NCBI GenBank assembly: GCA_946406115.1
Contig: OX291550.1
Coordinates: forward strand, 3,276,803 to 3,340,802
Direction of reading: 5' to 3'
Source of the DNA: Apoda limacodes
Taxonomy: Eukaryota; Arthropoda; Insecta; Lepidoptera; Limacodidae
DNA: 64,000 nucleotides
A model generated the notes under the pieces. That model searched no databases. It was not told where the DNA came from and worked only from the letters and a program-made list of their open reading frames with translations. The position numbers and the translations under genes are program-made. Of this stretch, positions 10,311 to 22,453 are shown piece by piece; the first letter of the stretch is position 1; each line of letters opens with the position of its first letter.

Positions 10311-10529
10311 TGTTGTGTAATAACAGAAATAGTTTCCCGTAACTGCGGTCGTCTAGCCTACATGCGTATGTGTAGGACGTAGTTTCTAAATAAATTTTAA
10401 CTTACTAACAAAATATAACAACCGACAATCAAACAAACTTGGGTGTTTACATATCTTTTATGCAAAAAGTGTAAATTAAAATCCATTCGCAAAATTTGCA
10501 AATGATGATAACACACTCGTACAGACACA

Positions 10530-11131
10530 GTGTATACTCGTACAGGGTGGAAACACTAAGTGTATACAGAGTGGAAACGCTAAGTGTATACAGAGTGGAA
10601 ACGCTAAGTGTATACAGAGTGGAAACGCTAAGTGTATACAGAGTGGAAACGCTAAGTGTATACAGAGTGGAAACGCTAAGTGTATACAGAGTGGAAACGC
10701 TAAGTGTGTATACAGAGTGGAAACACTAAGTATATACAGAGTGGAAACGCTAAGTGTATACAGAGTGGAAACGCTAAGTGTGTATACAGAGTGGAAACAC
10801 TAAGTGTATACAGAGTGGAAACGCTAAGTGTATACAGAGTGGAAACGCTAAGTGTATACAGAGTGGAAACGCTAAGTGTATACAGAGTGGAAACGCTAAG
10901 TGTGGAAACACTAAGTGTATACAGAGTGGAAACACTAAGTGTATACAAGGTGGAAACGCTAAGTGTATACAGAGTGGAAACGCTAAGTGTGTATACAGAG
11001 TGGAAACACTAAGTGTATACAGAGTGGAAACACTAAGTGTATACAGAGTGGAAACGCTAAGTGTATACAGAGTGGAAACACTAAGTGTATACAGAGTGGA
11101 AACACTAAGTGTATACAGAGTGGAAACGCTT
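10530..11131. repeat. 24-bp minisatellite (about 25 units)
   Basis: This is a tandem array of GTGTATACAGAGTGGAAACG followed by CTAA, with a G/A change in ACGCTAA/ACACTAA and a few 26-bp units carrying an extra GT. One short unit near 10.90 kb lacks the TATACAGA part. The 24-bp period keeps frames open on both strands (an 8-residue CIQSGNAK period), but this is an artefact of periodicity, not a gene. The unit equals the terminal sequence of the small DNA element that follows (11132-11341), so the array appears to have grown from a transposon end. Confidence 0.95.
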
Positions 11132-11341
11132 ATAAAAATATTTTTCAACCATACACGATATCAAAATACTGTTTATTAATACTGAAAGTACTTCCCGAGC
11201 TCTATCTTATGGTATCAATAATGGTTTATCAAATGAACTAGATCTATCCAAAAATGTATGTTTTCACCTCCCATATATTTAGTATGTATCAGTATTTCGA
11301 AATAATCGAGTGAGATCACTTAGCATTTCTACCCTGTATGT
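11132..11341. mobile_element. Small DNA element (MITE-like) at the end of the minisatellite
   Basis: The body TATCAAAATACTGNTTATTNAT through GGTATCAATAATGGTTT to GATCTATCCAAAA is also found at 46835-46945. The right end, CGAAATAATCGAGTGAGATC then ACTTAGCATTTCTACCCTGTATG, is the reverse complement of the start of the 46.79-kb copy (TACAGAGTGGAAACGCTAAG then AGATCTCACTCGATTATTTC). This defines terminal inverted repeats of about 42 bp. It is non-coding, so any movement would need a transposase encoded elsewhere. The transposon superfamily is not identified. Confidence 0.7.
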
Positions 11342-11864
11342 ATGAAGATAAACGGACGAACACAATTATTAATGTATGTACACAACGTAAAAACGGACGT
11401 ACATACCGTACACAACGTAAAAAAGGTAGTAGCGACCTAAGCTTTTTATTACATAAGTGGAGTATTCGTTACAAAAATTAACAACAATAATTTGCAAATA
11501 ATATTCATTTTCAGAGATTAATTAAATATTAATCAGTACCGGAGACACGACGATATGGCTTTTAATTAAAAATTTCTTTGAAACATCACTTTTGACAACA
11601 AAATGAATTAGGACATCTATCACTTTCTTTAGTCATATCAAAGAAAATTAATTAAAATTTAAATTGGAAATTAAGAACCTTTTTTGTGTTTTTTATATTT
11701 GTATAAAAAGTTGTTTGACCTTCTCCACTAGGAAAGTCTTGTGAATGTTAACTTTTTTAAAAAATTACTTTAAATTCTTTAAAAATAAAAGTGTTCTTTA
11801 TTTAAATGCTTTTTAAATATTTTAAACATCTTACAATAGACTTACTTTATTTATTATTATATTT
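11342..11864. other. Unannotated AT-rich DNA
   Basis: Contains a short direct repeat near 11.38-11.42 kb (GTACACAACGTAAAAA twice, about 32 bp apart). Nothing else is supported. Confidence 0.4.
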
Positions 11865-12160
11865 TTTAGGGTTCCGTACCCAAAGGGTGCTAACGGATTC
11901 TTTTTACTAAGACTAAGCTGTCTGTCTGTCTGTCCGATCATTAAAGGGCACAGAATATGTGTTATAATGGTTATCTAACATATAATAAAAAAAATCGGCC
12001 AAGTGCGAGTCGGACTCGCGCACGAAGGGTTCCATACCATTATCTATAAAAATGTCAAAAAAAATCACGTTTGTTTTATGGGAGCCCCCCTTAAATATTT
12101 GTTTTATTTTAATTTAATTATTGATTTTTAAAGTGACTATATAACTAAATATTCTATGCA
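11865..12160. repeat. Lepidopteran dispersed repeat (GGTTCCGTACC family), copy 1
   Basis: Two blocks known to me from many lepidopteran genomes sit here side by side. One is AGGGTTCCGTACCCAAAGGG through TGTCTGTCTGTCCG; the other is CGGCCAAGTGCGAGTCGGAC through GGGTTCCATACCATTATCTA to GGGAGCCCCCCTTAAAT. The second block matches 39625-39720. In copy 2 the CCCTTTGGGTACGGAAC end is at the right, so the ends form an inverted-repeat-like pair. Coding potential is absent. Confidence 0.7.
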
Positions 12161-14512
12161 TATTTTAACCCCCCGCACGCGCAAGGTCCCATTACGGGGT
12201 TTAGGCGTATGAAACACCTGATTATCTAAATAGCCGGACGCGGGAAGCGTCTATCGGTTACCTACGTACTATGGCCCTATTATGAGGCTAAGTGGGGAAA
12301 ACATAAGTCGAACTAACTAACTGTGGTCCGACCGACCATGAGTTATATTTAAACAACCTAGCAATGGTAAACTATATTAAAAGGAAAATTCAAATTTAAT
12401 TAAACTGTCGCATAAAATGAAATATCAATTACGTACAGGTCAAGTATCTGGAAATGTAAATTCTCTAGATATTTTTCCTGTAAACGACACTCCAGCAACC
12501 GGAAACAGCAAGCGGAAGTTTCAGCAGAGAGCTGCGTGACAAGAGCGTAGCGAGGCGCGAGGCGTAGGGGCGAGGGGGGTGCGTAGCTACATGTATGTAT
12601 ATACTAGTCAATGGTTGAGATATGATCTTTAGTCGAAGATAAATGATGAATTTGGAGAGACAAAAATCAAAGTTAAAGTCAAAATGTTTTTGTTTAGGCA
12701 ATTCTAACTTGTCATATTATTATGAGGTTTCTGAGTCTCTTAGGATACGGTCGAAAGATAATAGCACTTTAGTAAATAAGTAGAAAGATGCATGTAGGTA
12801 CATAAACAATAGCACATTGTGTATTAAGGGTGGTAAGGAGAAAATTACTAACGACAGGGGCATTTAGAAGCCGAAGGTAACGCCCGTGCTACACACAATA
12901 TTTTTCATCACATTTATTTTTCTATTTACTCGCAAATAAATAATAGGTGAAGAAATAAATAAACTCACCAAAACGCAATTGAAATGGCGGTTATAGAAGT
13001 AGAGAAAACAACGCCACCGCTAGGTGGCGCTAGAGATATTCTAGATAATTAATGAATTAAAAGGTTATGGTTGAAGTTAAAACTTGTAATTGCTCGCTTG
13101 TAATGTGCGCGTAGTTCATATTTTGAACAAACAGCTACGTATAAGCTGTAACCTGAGGCTGAAACTTGATAGAATAGGCGCGTCATGAGCGCCCATGGGA
13201 TCTGTGAACGCGTGCTTTGCTTTGAGAAAAGTAATCTTTACAAAGAAAAAGCCCGTGGGAGTAATTAAGGTGTTAGCACCCGCTTTGCCAGCACAATGAC
13301 ACTATTTACGAGTAAGGGTGATGAATAATAATTGATTTACGCTAATGAAGTCGAGTGTGAGGTACAGGGCGCAGGTCAACGAACCTGCCTTTACTCAAGA
13401 CAGTGTATTTTCATACTTAAAAGTATATTTAATCTTGATAATATCTTTATTTTATAAGTTTTGTTACAAATCCTAGTTTGTGAACCGCCGCTTGTGACAA
13501 TTTATAGGGGGCGCTTATCTAAAGGCCTTTGTTATTTTCTCTTCGACCGAATTCCAATTTTATTACCGACAAGTCTGTCGCCCTCAGATCTGGGGAGTGA
13601 TAGCAAAACGGTTGTGTGCACGAACTCGTGACGGAATTTTAGTGACTGGAATCACTGTTCAATTGTAGTCATAGATTTTAAAAAAAGGCAAAGGTATTAA
13701 ACTTAATAGAATTATATTTTTTTTTATTACGGATTATTTACATCAAATTTATTTAAAACAAATACGTTATTGGTCATGCTAACTGATCAACTTGGCAGAA
13801 CCAGGTAAATCACACAATCCCGGTTCATGGCATACTTTTGTTTTTTACGAATTATTAACGGATCATGTACAGCAAATTTAAGCCCAAGTGGGGACATTTT
13901 TGATCATGTAAACTTGAGAGATGACCAAAAACAATGGTCTTTGAATCCTAGTATTTTGGATCCTAGTGCACATTTTAATTTCAATTGGTGTTGAAATTCG
14001 TGTAACAGATACAGGTTCATACATTTAACTGTAGACGTAGATACATAACTTGTCATTGACGTAAAGTCAGGGTCATAACTTGGTGAATAATGCTGTATAA
14101 AACAATAAATTATTCCTAATTTGGTAACCTCAATTATTAATACAAATAATGCAAAACTTTGCTCCCAGAGGTCAGCATCTTAGAGTAATAAACCACTGTC
14201 TTATTTACCCAAAGCGGACAGCTTTCATAAATGAGTTATAACAGTATTGCGGTGTCGCGAACCTCGTGTTTCACTTGGGACTTGGGACTGACGCAAATAT
14301 TTGAACATAATTTAAATAACCTCTTCTTTTTAAATATTTAGAGCCTGTTTCTTCTCTAAAAGTTCAAAACTAAATAGAAAGTAAAGCTTCAATCACTAAT
14401 TTTAAATTATTCCGTCAGTTTGCTATATAATACTATTTATTCCCTTTTTTTCCTTTTTCTGGCTGTTGAAGGTCCTAATTTAAATTTCTGGTGAGCCCTC
14501 ACTAAGAAAAAG
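12161..14512. other. Mostly featureless AT-rich DNA
   Basis: About 2.35 kb with no convincing open frame or repeat. A short palindromic patch CGCCACCGCTAGGTGGCG lies at about 13.01-13.03 kb. A G-rich patch AGGCGCGAGGCGTAGGGGCG is near 12.55 kb. Elsewhere no structure is visible. Confidence 0.4.
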
Positions 14513-14706
14513 GCACGACATATATTTAAGACTGCAGTCCAGCTGTGCACGACATATATTTAAGACTGCAGTCCAGCTGTGCACGACATATATTTAAGAC
14601 TGCAGTCCAGCTGTGCACAACATATATTTAAGACTGCAGTCCAGCTGTGCACGACATATATTTAAGACTGCAGTCCAGCTGTGCACGACTTATAATTTAA
14701 GTCGTA
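14513..14706. repeat. 34-bp minisatellite (5 full units plus part)
   Basis: Units start at 14513, 14547, 14581, 14615 and 14649, with a partial, diverged sixth from 14683. The unit begins GCACGACATATATTTAAGAC and ends TGCAGTCCAGCTGT. It contains the short palindromes CTGCAG and CAGCTG. The five full copies are identical except for one base (ACAACAT in unit 4), so the expansion is recent. Confidence 0.95.
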
Positions 14707-14839
14707 ATTAGTGATGATATCAGATAGGTTTTTACAATAACTTATAAAATATTTGAATTCTTTTTCTTTCTATCACATCACAGAGCACTTCTAGTTTTCC
14801 GTTTTAAATATAGTTAGATCACATTTAGTTACAATTTAG

Positions 14840-15065
14840 TAAAAAAAACTGGTTGCCTGTAAAGTCGGTATACGGGCGAGTAAGTTTTACGTGACAACTT
14901 GTGCCTTTCACTTTTTATGTCTGTCTCTCTCGCTCTTAGGCGGGCTAACCATGCCGCGTGCCTCTCACTCGCTCTCATTGTGAGCGCATAACGTGAGCGG
15001 AGCGTAACGCAGTTTCTTGAAGTGTCACCCGGCAAACCAATTTATAAGACGTTGTCACGTCAAAA
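14840..15065. repeat. Candidate short dispersed element with inverted termini
   Basis: The block from GGTTGCCTGTAAAGTCGGTA to GACGTTGTCACGTC holds an inverted pair ACGTGACAAC (about 14888) / GTTGTCACGT (about 15050). The GGTTGCCTGTAAAGTCGGTA string resembles a repeat that I have seen in lepidopteran DNA. The minus strand is open for 68 codons, but the GC-rich CTCACTCGCTCTCATTGTGA centre explains this. No second copy lies in the window, so the call is tentative. Confidence 0.35.
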
Positions 15066-15164
15066 AAAACAAGTCTGTATTGTTTTGATCAAAATAACGA
15101 AACATTGGAACAATTAAAGCATTTTAATTAAAAAAAAAGGTTTATTACGAAACAAACTGACATC

Positions 15165-15395
15165 TCATTAAATTCAAATTCAATATAATTAATTCAGTTT
15201 AGGCTACAATAATTGAGCACTTATGAAGGTCACTACGCCATCGGTTCGTAAGTCTATAGGGCGGGAGACCTTGTACTGAGAAGAACCGGCAAGAAACTCA
15301 GCAAGGGCATTTCTTTTCTTCCTTTCTCTTACAGCGTCCATATAAAATATTGGAAAATGCCCTCCCTATCATAAAAGGAAACTTTCCATAAAATT
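15165..15395 (-). repeat. LINE C2 3' end, isolated copy
   Basis: Starts with the tail AAATTCAAATTCAATATAAT (reverse complement of the GAATTT tail) and matches 5560-5775 in reverse complement over ~210 bp. This includes the CATCGGTTCGTAAGTCTA and AAGAACCGGCAAGAAACTCA blocks. It is a severely 5'-truncated LINE, or a SINE sharing that LINE's tail. Confidence 0.8.
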
Positions 15396-15414
15396 AAACC
15401 TTTAAGGTAAATAC

Positions 15415-15672
15415 GTGCTGAACCATTTCGGTTCTAAAGTATGAGAATGAATACCCTGCCGATGGCGAGCGGTGCGATGGTATAAAGTAGCCGTGGGCAA
15501 CATTTCGAACGATTCCTCAGAATACATCCTATGTACAAGCGGTAGAACACACACAGGGACGCAAAGTCTTTCAGACTAAAGGGCTCGATACGCAAGTGAG
15601 TTTGGGATCGTCGACAATTCTCACAGCCCGTCGTTGAACCGAGTCATAAGGGCCAAGCTGGTTTCCGGGTGT
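15415..15672 (-). repeat. C1 LINE fragment (ORF2 C-terminal region)
   Basis: Plus-strand sequence matches 27285-27530 of the intact C1 element, for example GATGGCGAGCGGTGCGATGG, GCGGTAGAACACACACAGGG and CAATTCTCACAGCCCGTCGT. The orientation is that of a minus-strand LINE. It directly follows the isolated C2 tail at 15165-15395. A few small deletions break the frame. Confidence 0.85.
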
Positions 15673-16391
15673 ACTGATTTATATAATTAATGAATTTTAT
15701 TAATCTCTGATTTAAAGTACGTGCATGCGTCATGTCGCAGCTAAATACGTTCTAAGTAAGAGCATGCGTAATGTGAAAGCTAAATACGTTTTCTCTGTTC
15801 TTTTAGTCAATATACTATATAATACATCTATAAAAGTGTGTTGAGATTTAAAACGTTATTAATTTATTTCGAAGGAAGTAAAAACACAAATAAAAATGAT
15901 AACACCCACGTAAGCGGAAGTACCTATAGACTACAGACTACACCCCGCATCATTCAGCTTGACAAATATCGTGTTCGGTCTGACAAATGTTCTCGAGCTA
16001 ACTTGTCTCAGTAATACAAGTTCGTTGGGTACTTAAGCAGTTGCGGCTTTAACAAAAGTTTGTAATTAATTGATAAATATTGGGATTTGAGACTAGTAAA
16101 TAAAGATGTTTTAAAAAAAATTTTATAAACTAAATGTTTATAAACGACTGTTACTTACACGTAATATAGTTAAATTTAGTTAAACTGATAAAACAACAAC
16201 ATATATTCTTCACTAAATCAAAAATGTGATCTACTGTGGTATATTTGATGTAGTACCTAAGTTATTTCTTTCTACTAAAAAATACATAACGAAAGGTTCC
16301 GAAACGTAGATGGTTGATCCGTTGACACACATTATTTTTATTTTTGATTCCAGTGAACAAAAAAAATCCGTTTCAGTAATATATTATATAT
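15673..16391. other. AT-rich DNA with a short repeated motif
   Basis: At 15719-15790 a ~44-bp block (GCATGCGTNATGT...GCTAAATACGTT) occurs twice in imperfect tandem. It also resembles the reverse complement of 40930-41010. Nothing else is supported. Confidence 0.4.
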
Positions 16392-16394
16392 TAT

Positions 16395-16437
<43 letters not shown>
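16392..16437. repeat. (AT)n microsatellite
   Basis: An uninterrupted alternating TA run of about 40 bp, preceded by ATATATTATTATT. Confidence 0.95.
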
Positions 16438-16438
<1 letters not shown>

Positions 16439-19400
16439 CAGTTCTTTAAATTATAAAAATCCACAAAAATAAATAAATTTAAAGTTTAATTTTTGTTATA
16501 TGAATTTTATATTGCGACGATACCAATATTCATGCCTTACCATTTTTGTAATGCAATGTTTTTATTCTAGTTTTAGCGCGAAGATTTGCATTAGTTAACA
16601 ATTCTCAATAAACGTAGTACCTATAGCAAAATGTATTGTTAAATTAGAATGGCGCGTTTAAATAGACAAATTCAGTCATTTTATACATTAGCTGAGAAGT
16701 TATGATTTATTTTATGAAAGGTTTGAAGCTAACAAAAAGTTGAATATCAATGACTGAAATGTAAAATATTACATTATAAACTTACGAATCATAAACATGA
16801 ACACAAAATTAATTGTTAAATGTAGGTAGTAATCTAACTCCTTATTTATGGATTCGGACTCTAGACAAAATGAAGTTGCGTAAGTTTTCAACCAGTGGCG
16901 CAAGTATGGATGCTTTAAAACGTACAGTGATTGGATGGTTGTTTGGAAGGCAATTTGATTGGAGGACGTTTTAAGACAATCGCTGATTGGTAGTTAAGTG
17001 ATATAGAAATGGAAGCACGTTTCATATGCTATTAAGGTAGTTTCATAACTTTTAGAAATTAAACGTAGGATAAATCGGAAACCTTCTAGATAGGAGTTGT
17101 TTTGTTATCCGCGATTTTCTTTTCTCATTAATTTTATTGCCTTAGTTAAACAGTTATGCTACTTTTATTGGGAATTTATGTTGAGTAAAACCGAGTAAGT
17201 TAAAGTTACTTAGAACTTTTATAAATTGAAAACACCCGCGAAACCTACCTAAGTGAGTCGTTTAACAACCATTAGGGTAGCCTCGTACAATACATATTCT
17301 AACAATGATAAAGGGTAGTTTGTCTTGGTTTTCACGTATTCCGTATAATGGTATGACGTGTTATTTTATTTGAAATTACCTGGGGTTTGTTAAAACTCTA
17401 CGAAGATTTAGAACATAATATTAATATTCTATTAGTGTAGGATAATAAAGCCGTTTTCTCTAGACCGTTCATTTTAATCCAGGACTGTAATAGTACCCCA
17501 ACCAACATAACTAGAATTATACTTAAAAGATATTCTTTTTTCTTTGTTAAAATTAATTAAGGCCGGACGTCCGTCCAGAAAAAAAAAGGAGGTTTGAAAT
17601 GTGGGGTGAGAAGGTTGCTAGAGAGGGATTAGTGATGATAAAAGTGCGTGGTCCTATACACACAGAACATTCAATTACCGTCGTTTAAATTGTCGAAACG
17701 CTACCCGACCTATAGTCCATAGCCTACGCTTGTGGGTCACTAGAAGCTATGAACCACGTGGGGTTAAACTACAGCTAGATCGTGCCACCATTACTGGTTA
17801 GTAAATACTTTTATACTAGAAGTTATAGTGAAAATATTGTATGTTCGTTGTGAAATCCTTTAGGTTGTGTTTGAAAAATATCTAAATTAATGTTTAAACA
17901 TCTAAATTAGAATTAGCTTTTACCGGTTAGAAATTTATGGTAGAAGAGAAATGCCAATCACCTCAGTAGGAAGGAATATATTAACGGACCTTGTTTCTAG
18001 TACATTTTCAGCTAGGAAAATATGAATCTTCTATAAAAGTAGAAGTGGGAACCAAGATTATATCAGCCATAATAATTATATAGCCCACTAAAAAACTAGG
18101 TCTGCCAAGAGATACAGTAATTACTATGTGTAATCCATGTCCATCCTTAACGGCGTTAGTAGGGTTTTACTATTTTGGCTGCATTAGCGGCGGCTTAGCA
18201 TTCGTATGTATTTTACTCTCAAATGTGGAAGAAGCAAATATTAGGATTCCTTTACGTTGGGATGACAGAAAAATCGTATAACTCTTTAGTACCTATGTCC
18301 TTTAGTTCTAATGTAGTTTAGGTGTTTTTGACTTTAGAAATGGTGATAACTCAAAGTAGGCATTACCTATGTTCGTAGATTTAGCAATATTTATTTCTTG
18401 ATTATTTTCTTTTACGCTTATTTGTATACTATTGTTTGCTATATTACTCTGACGTACCTCTAAAACAACTGGATTTACTTAAATCACGAGCGTAGAGAGT
18501 CATTTAAATATAGACTACTGAGCATAGCGAGGGATTTAAAGGCACGAGGCCAAAATATTTACTCTCGAGTTCAACATACAACTTTTCACCTCTACCAGCG
18601 AGAAAAATATTTTCACGTGACTATTCTGGTAAAAGTTAAGTTTGGCATTAGAGACTTTTTGTCTTTATTCTTTTGGTGTCAGAGAAATATCTTTGTAGCC
18701 TGTTTCACTCATTTTTCAAACAAAACAGAATTATTAATTAAATAAACAATCTTATGTGCAAAAAACTAGCTTGCCGCCATTTTAGTTTGTTTTTTTTTAA
18801 ATTGAGGTTGCTTTCGGAATTGTACTTACTACAACCTCTGCCATTGCTACCAAAACAACGTATGATATTTTTTAAGTTAGCTGTATAAACTTTTAATAAT
18901 ACTAATAATTTATAAAAACTCACTTAAAAACGAAAAACTGCTATGTAGTTATATTCTTTATTAAAACGAACAAGGTTAAGTATTTGTCCCGAAATATTTT
19001 TTTGACCAGTCATTGTATAGTTTTTTTTTCATCATCGGGTTAATTCCAAAAGTTAATGTTCAAACAGTGAATTACTTTGCCTCACTAGTGAGCAAAATTG
19101 AATTTTGCAAATTTGGACAGCAAAACTATCCTTTTCGTGCTGGTGAGGTGAAAATGTTATTGTCACTGGAAACGGTGAAATGCCTAACTGAGTGCGACGA
19201 TACTCAGAGCGTACGTTTTGCTAAATTCAGATATTCAAAACGTGAACTTTTTCATACTATAATGCCATCAGACTTAATTGAACTATCCAAAACTTTATGT
19301 TTGATGGTATTTTCCATCTAGCATTGTTCTCGCTCTAGTGACATGAAAAATTATGTGTGTCGCACGACTGATTAATTATTTTTATTTTGTGCCCAAGAAT

Positions 19401-20559
19401 CTCTCGCTTCGCGCAGGATTTCATATTCAAACGCTTCGTTTTGCTCGTGGGTTTAATTTTAAATCCTTCGCTTTCTCGGTATTCAATATAGGAGTGAATT
19501 TCAATAAAGTTGTTTTTTCTTTCATTTCGATGGATTTTTTATTATTAATTTATTTTAAATATAAACCGAAATGAAATAAGAATCAACCAAAATGATAATC
19601 AACGACAATAGACTGAAATAAAACAAGTGCATTAAAAGTGAAACATAAAGTTTTGAATAGTTGAATTAAGTCTTAGAATTAAGTCTAAAGACATGTCTTG
19701 TGACATATTTGAGTGTTAAGCGCGAATCGTGTGTAAAGGTTTTCACTTCTGCCGGCACTCCCGGAGTGCAACTCGTTTTTTTTTTTCGGAGGCGTTCTGA
19801 ATTTTCGCTATACAGAATATAAAATTCATATGTGGATTCTTATAATTTAACGAACTGAAATATAACTAATATTATTATATTATATATTTTTTTATTACCA
19901 TATTTTTTTAGTTCAATGAGATTAATAATAAAAATTAAGTGTGTCAACGGATTACTAACTAGTAAGGATAGCAACGTCAGAGCTTCTGAAAGCGGGTGGA
20001 ACACCGATACTTACGGTCCTTCAGAGGCTCTTTAATTCTGTTATCCTAGAAGGCTGTATACCTAGGAGCTTTCGTCAGTCATTGGCATGGTAAGTGTTAC
20101 GAACACGCACAGCGGCGACGGGCGTAGGCTAGCTTCCTCGGTTGCTAAAACGAAGCTACGACAACAAAGCGCCGTAGAAATTAGACAACCGTACGGTAGC
20201 CAGCTACTAGACTAGGCCACTGACGTGTATATAGTGGACTGTATATTGTGGCGACCGTATTGCGGGCCGGACGGGTAAAGCCGGGTGACGCACTTGTGAA
20301 CCGCTGACCACGAAGATTTCTTGAGCGCAAAATAAAATAGCCGAAGTGAAGCAGAGTATTCTTATGAAGAATTTATTTACACATTTACACTAGCACTTAT
20401 TTTACGCTTAATTTCTTGCAGAGTTTCTTCCTTTTTTCTAGCAGCGTTTCTTTCTTGAACCTTCACTCTACAATTGAGCACTTATTTTCTTGCAGAGTTT
20501 CTTTCTTGATTATTGGTTCTTCCTTTCTTGATTTCTTGCTGCGAACTGCGACGACGACT
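16438..20559. other. Long featureless AT-rich interval
   Basis: About 4.1 kb without a recognisable gene. The longest open stretches (19013-19321 plus, 102 codons; 19353-19574 plus, 73 codons) are unrecognised and low in complexity. A segment near 20095-20340 is GC-richer and begins TGTTACGAACACGC, with AATAAAAT near 20330. It could be a solo LTR, but no partner or right end could be set. No RNA gene was seen. Confidence 0.35.
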
Positions 20560-20783
20560 TTTTTTTTCTGAACTGACTATGCAGTTGGCTGTTGCAGCCA
20601 TTACTGCTTCACCGGGTTTTTTGGGGCGAGACACTGAAGGAGCCTCAGCCCATATAGCGCCCAACGCTCAAGGGCTCCCCGCGGGGGAAGCCGTGGCTTG
20701 GGTTGTCGCTCTCGGGGGCGTCCCTTCGTCCGGCGTGAGTATCGAACCCGAAGGTGAGTCACCGCCAGGAGGGGAGTTCCCCG

Positions 20784-22360
20784 TTACGCGGGTACGGTTG
20801 CGAGTGGGGGCGAGAAGTGCCCCGGCACTCTTTGATACCTCGTGTATCCTTGTGGGCGCCGAGGAAACCGGGGACGTCGGCGTCGTGTTTGGAGGAAGGC
20901 CCTATTCCGGGAGGTCGTAAAGACTAATCTCGCTATCCGGACAGCGAGATCGTCACCTGGGGCCGTTAGTACGTGCCGAGGCCGCCTAACTATAGTTTTA
21001 CGACAGTGCCGAGGTCGATCGGGGGGATGATAAGTTGTGGATTGCACAATTAATCAATTCGGGTGATTTTGCGTACGCTCGAAAAAGCGGACTGCCAAGT
21101 CTTTGAAATATTGGGGAGTCGTGGGGAGTTCGAAGTCTCTGTGGAGGTCCGCATTGCAGACGTACCAAGAGGCTCCAGAGGCCGCTCTGAGAAAGCGGTT
21201 TTGGAGGGTCTGAAGTTTGTGGAGATTGCGCTTGGATAACGCAAAGACTATGCTAGCATAAGCTAGTATGGGGCGAATGCAAGTTGTGTAAAGATTCAGC
21301 TTATTTCTAAGCGACATCTTACTGTACTTGCCTATCATGGGATAAAGACGACCGAGGATAATAGCGGCTCGGTCTCTGACTATTTTGGTGTGAACGTGGA
21401 AGTTCAAACGACTATCCATGGTCACACCGAGATATTTGGTCTTATTTTGCCAGGGAATGGCACGACCGAAGAGAGAGAGGGGAGGTGGCCGCGGAGGGCA
21501 GCCTACAGTAAAGAGGACGGCAGAGCTTTTGTCGGGATTCACCTCGATTCTCCATTTCTGAAACCATTCGCCTAGGGCGGTGATAGCGGGTTGGAGTCTC
21601 TTAGTGATTCGACTCACTTGCCTATCGGTGGTATAGAGAGCGGTATCGTCCGCAAAGAGGGCCAGTTGGGTACCTATCGTTTTAGGGATGTCGTTGGTGT
21701 ACAGAAGGTACAAGATGGGGGCGAGCACAGACCCTTGCGGGACTCCTGCTTCTATGGGGGAAGAGAGAGTGCCTTCAACTTTGTAGCGAAAACTACGATT
21801 CGACAAATAGTCTCGTATGATCAGCACGAGACGATATGGCAACTGAAATTTGTACAGTTTAAAAATTAAACCGTTGTGCCAGAATTTGTCAAAAGCTTTC
21901 GCTACATCGAAGAAGACAGCGCCCGTGTGGCGGGCTTTACCTAATACTGGTTGGAAGCCAGTGAGAATATGTTCCGTTATGCGGAGGACTTGATGGACGC
22001 ATGAGTGTTTGGATCGGAAGCCGAACTGCTCGTCTATTAAAATGCCTCTAGAGACTATAGCGTTCCGTAGGCGAGCGAGTAGGAGGCGTTCATAGAGTTT
22101 AGTAAACTTATAGTACGATAGGAGGACGGCTCGGTACGAGCTTTGCCTGGCTTATGGATGCCTATAACAATTGCATCTTTCCATTGAGAAGGAAAGATGC
22201 AATGTTCGATAGCAGCGTTAAAGATCGCTACTAGGAGGCAGACAAGGGGAAGAGTAAGGCACTTTAGGATATCGTTAGAGATACCGTCCGCACCGGGGGC
22301 TTTACGGGGGCGTAGGTCTTTGATGACCTGTATGACTTCGTCGACAGTGACAGGGGGCAA
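20784..22360 (-). pseudogene. J1-A ORF2: reverse transcriptase and C-terminal domain
   Basis: This is the jockey-type polymerase that copies element RNA at a nicked target. Motifs in order on the minus strand are RKAPGADGISNDIL, AKAFDKFWHNGLI, AGVPQGSVLAPILY, YTNDIP, the catalytic LALFADDTALY, WFQKWRIEVNPDKS and KTKYLGVTMDS. The C-terminus has NLHKLQTLQNRFLRAASGA and ASWYVCNADLHRDFELP. After FFERTQNHPN a TGA at 21054 interrupts the frame. J1 copy B has CGA (Arg) there, so this is a simple C-to-T nonsense change, and the same frame continues through RRPRHVLTAPGDDLAVRIA to about 20784. A frameshift near 22.09 kb separates the RT N-terminal segment. Confidence 0.88.
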
Positions 22361-22453
22361 GGGGTCTTGTGAAGGCAGAAAAATTCAGCGCTCCACTTCG
22401 CCGTCTACCTCGCGCACGTGGTCGGGATCGAACGGCTGTGTGCTTAAGGCACA

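Noticed and set aside
10496..11241. Long open frames on both strands with an 8-residue repeat (CIQSGNAK / CVYRVETL type)
   Set aside because: They are produced by a 24-bp minisatellite whose period is a multiple of three; all frames are open and there is no start or context for a gene.
19013..19321. 102-codon plus-strand frame
   Set aside because: No recognisable domain, no splice or promoter context, AT-driven composition; kept only as a remark in the interval entry.
20095..20340. Possible solo LTR starting TGTTACG with AATAAAAT
   Set aside because: No right end, target duplication or second copy could be identified.
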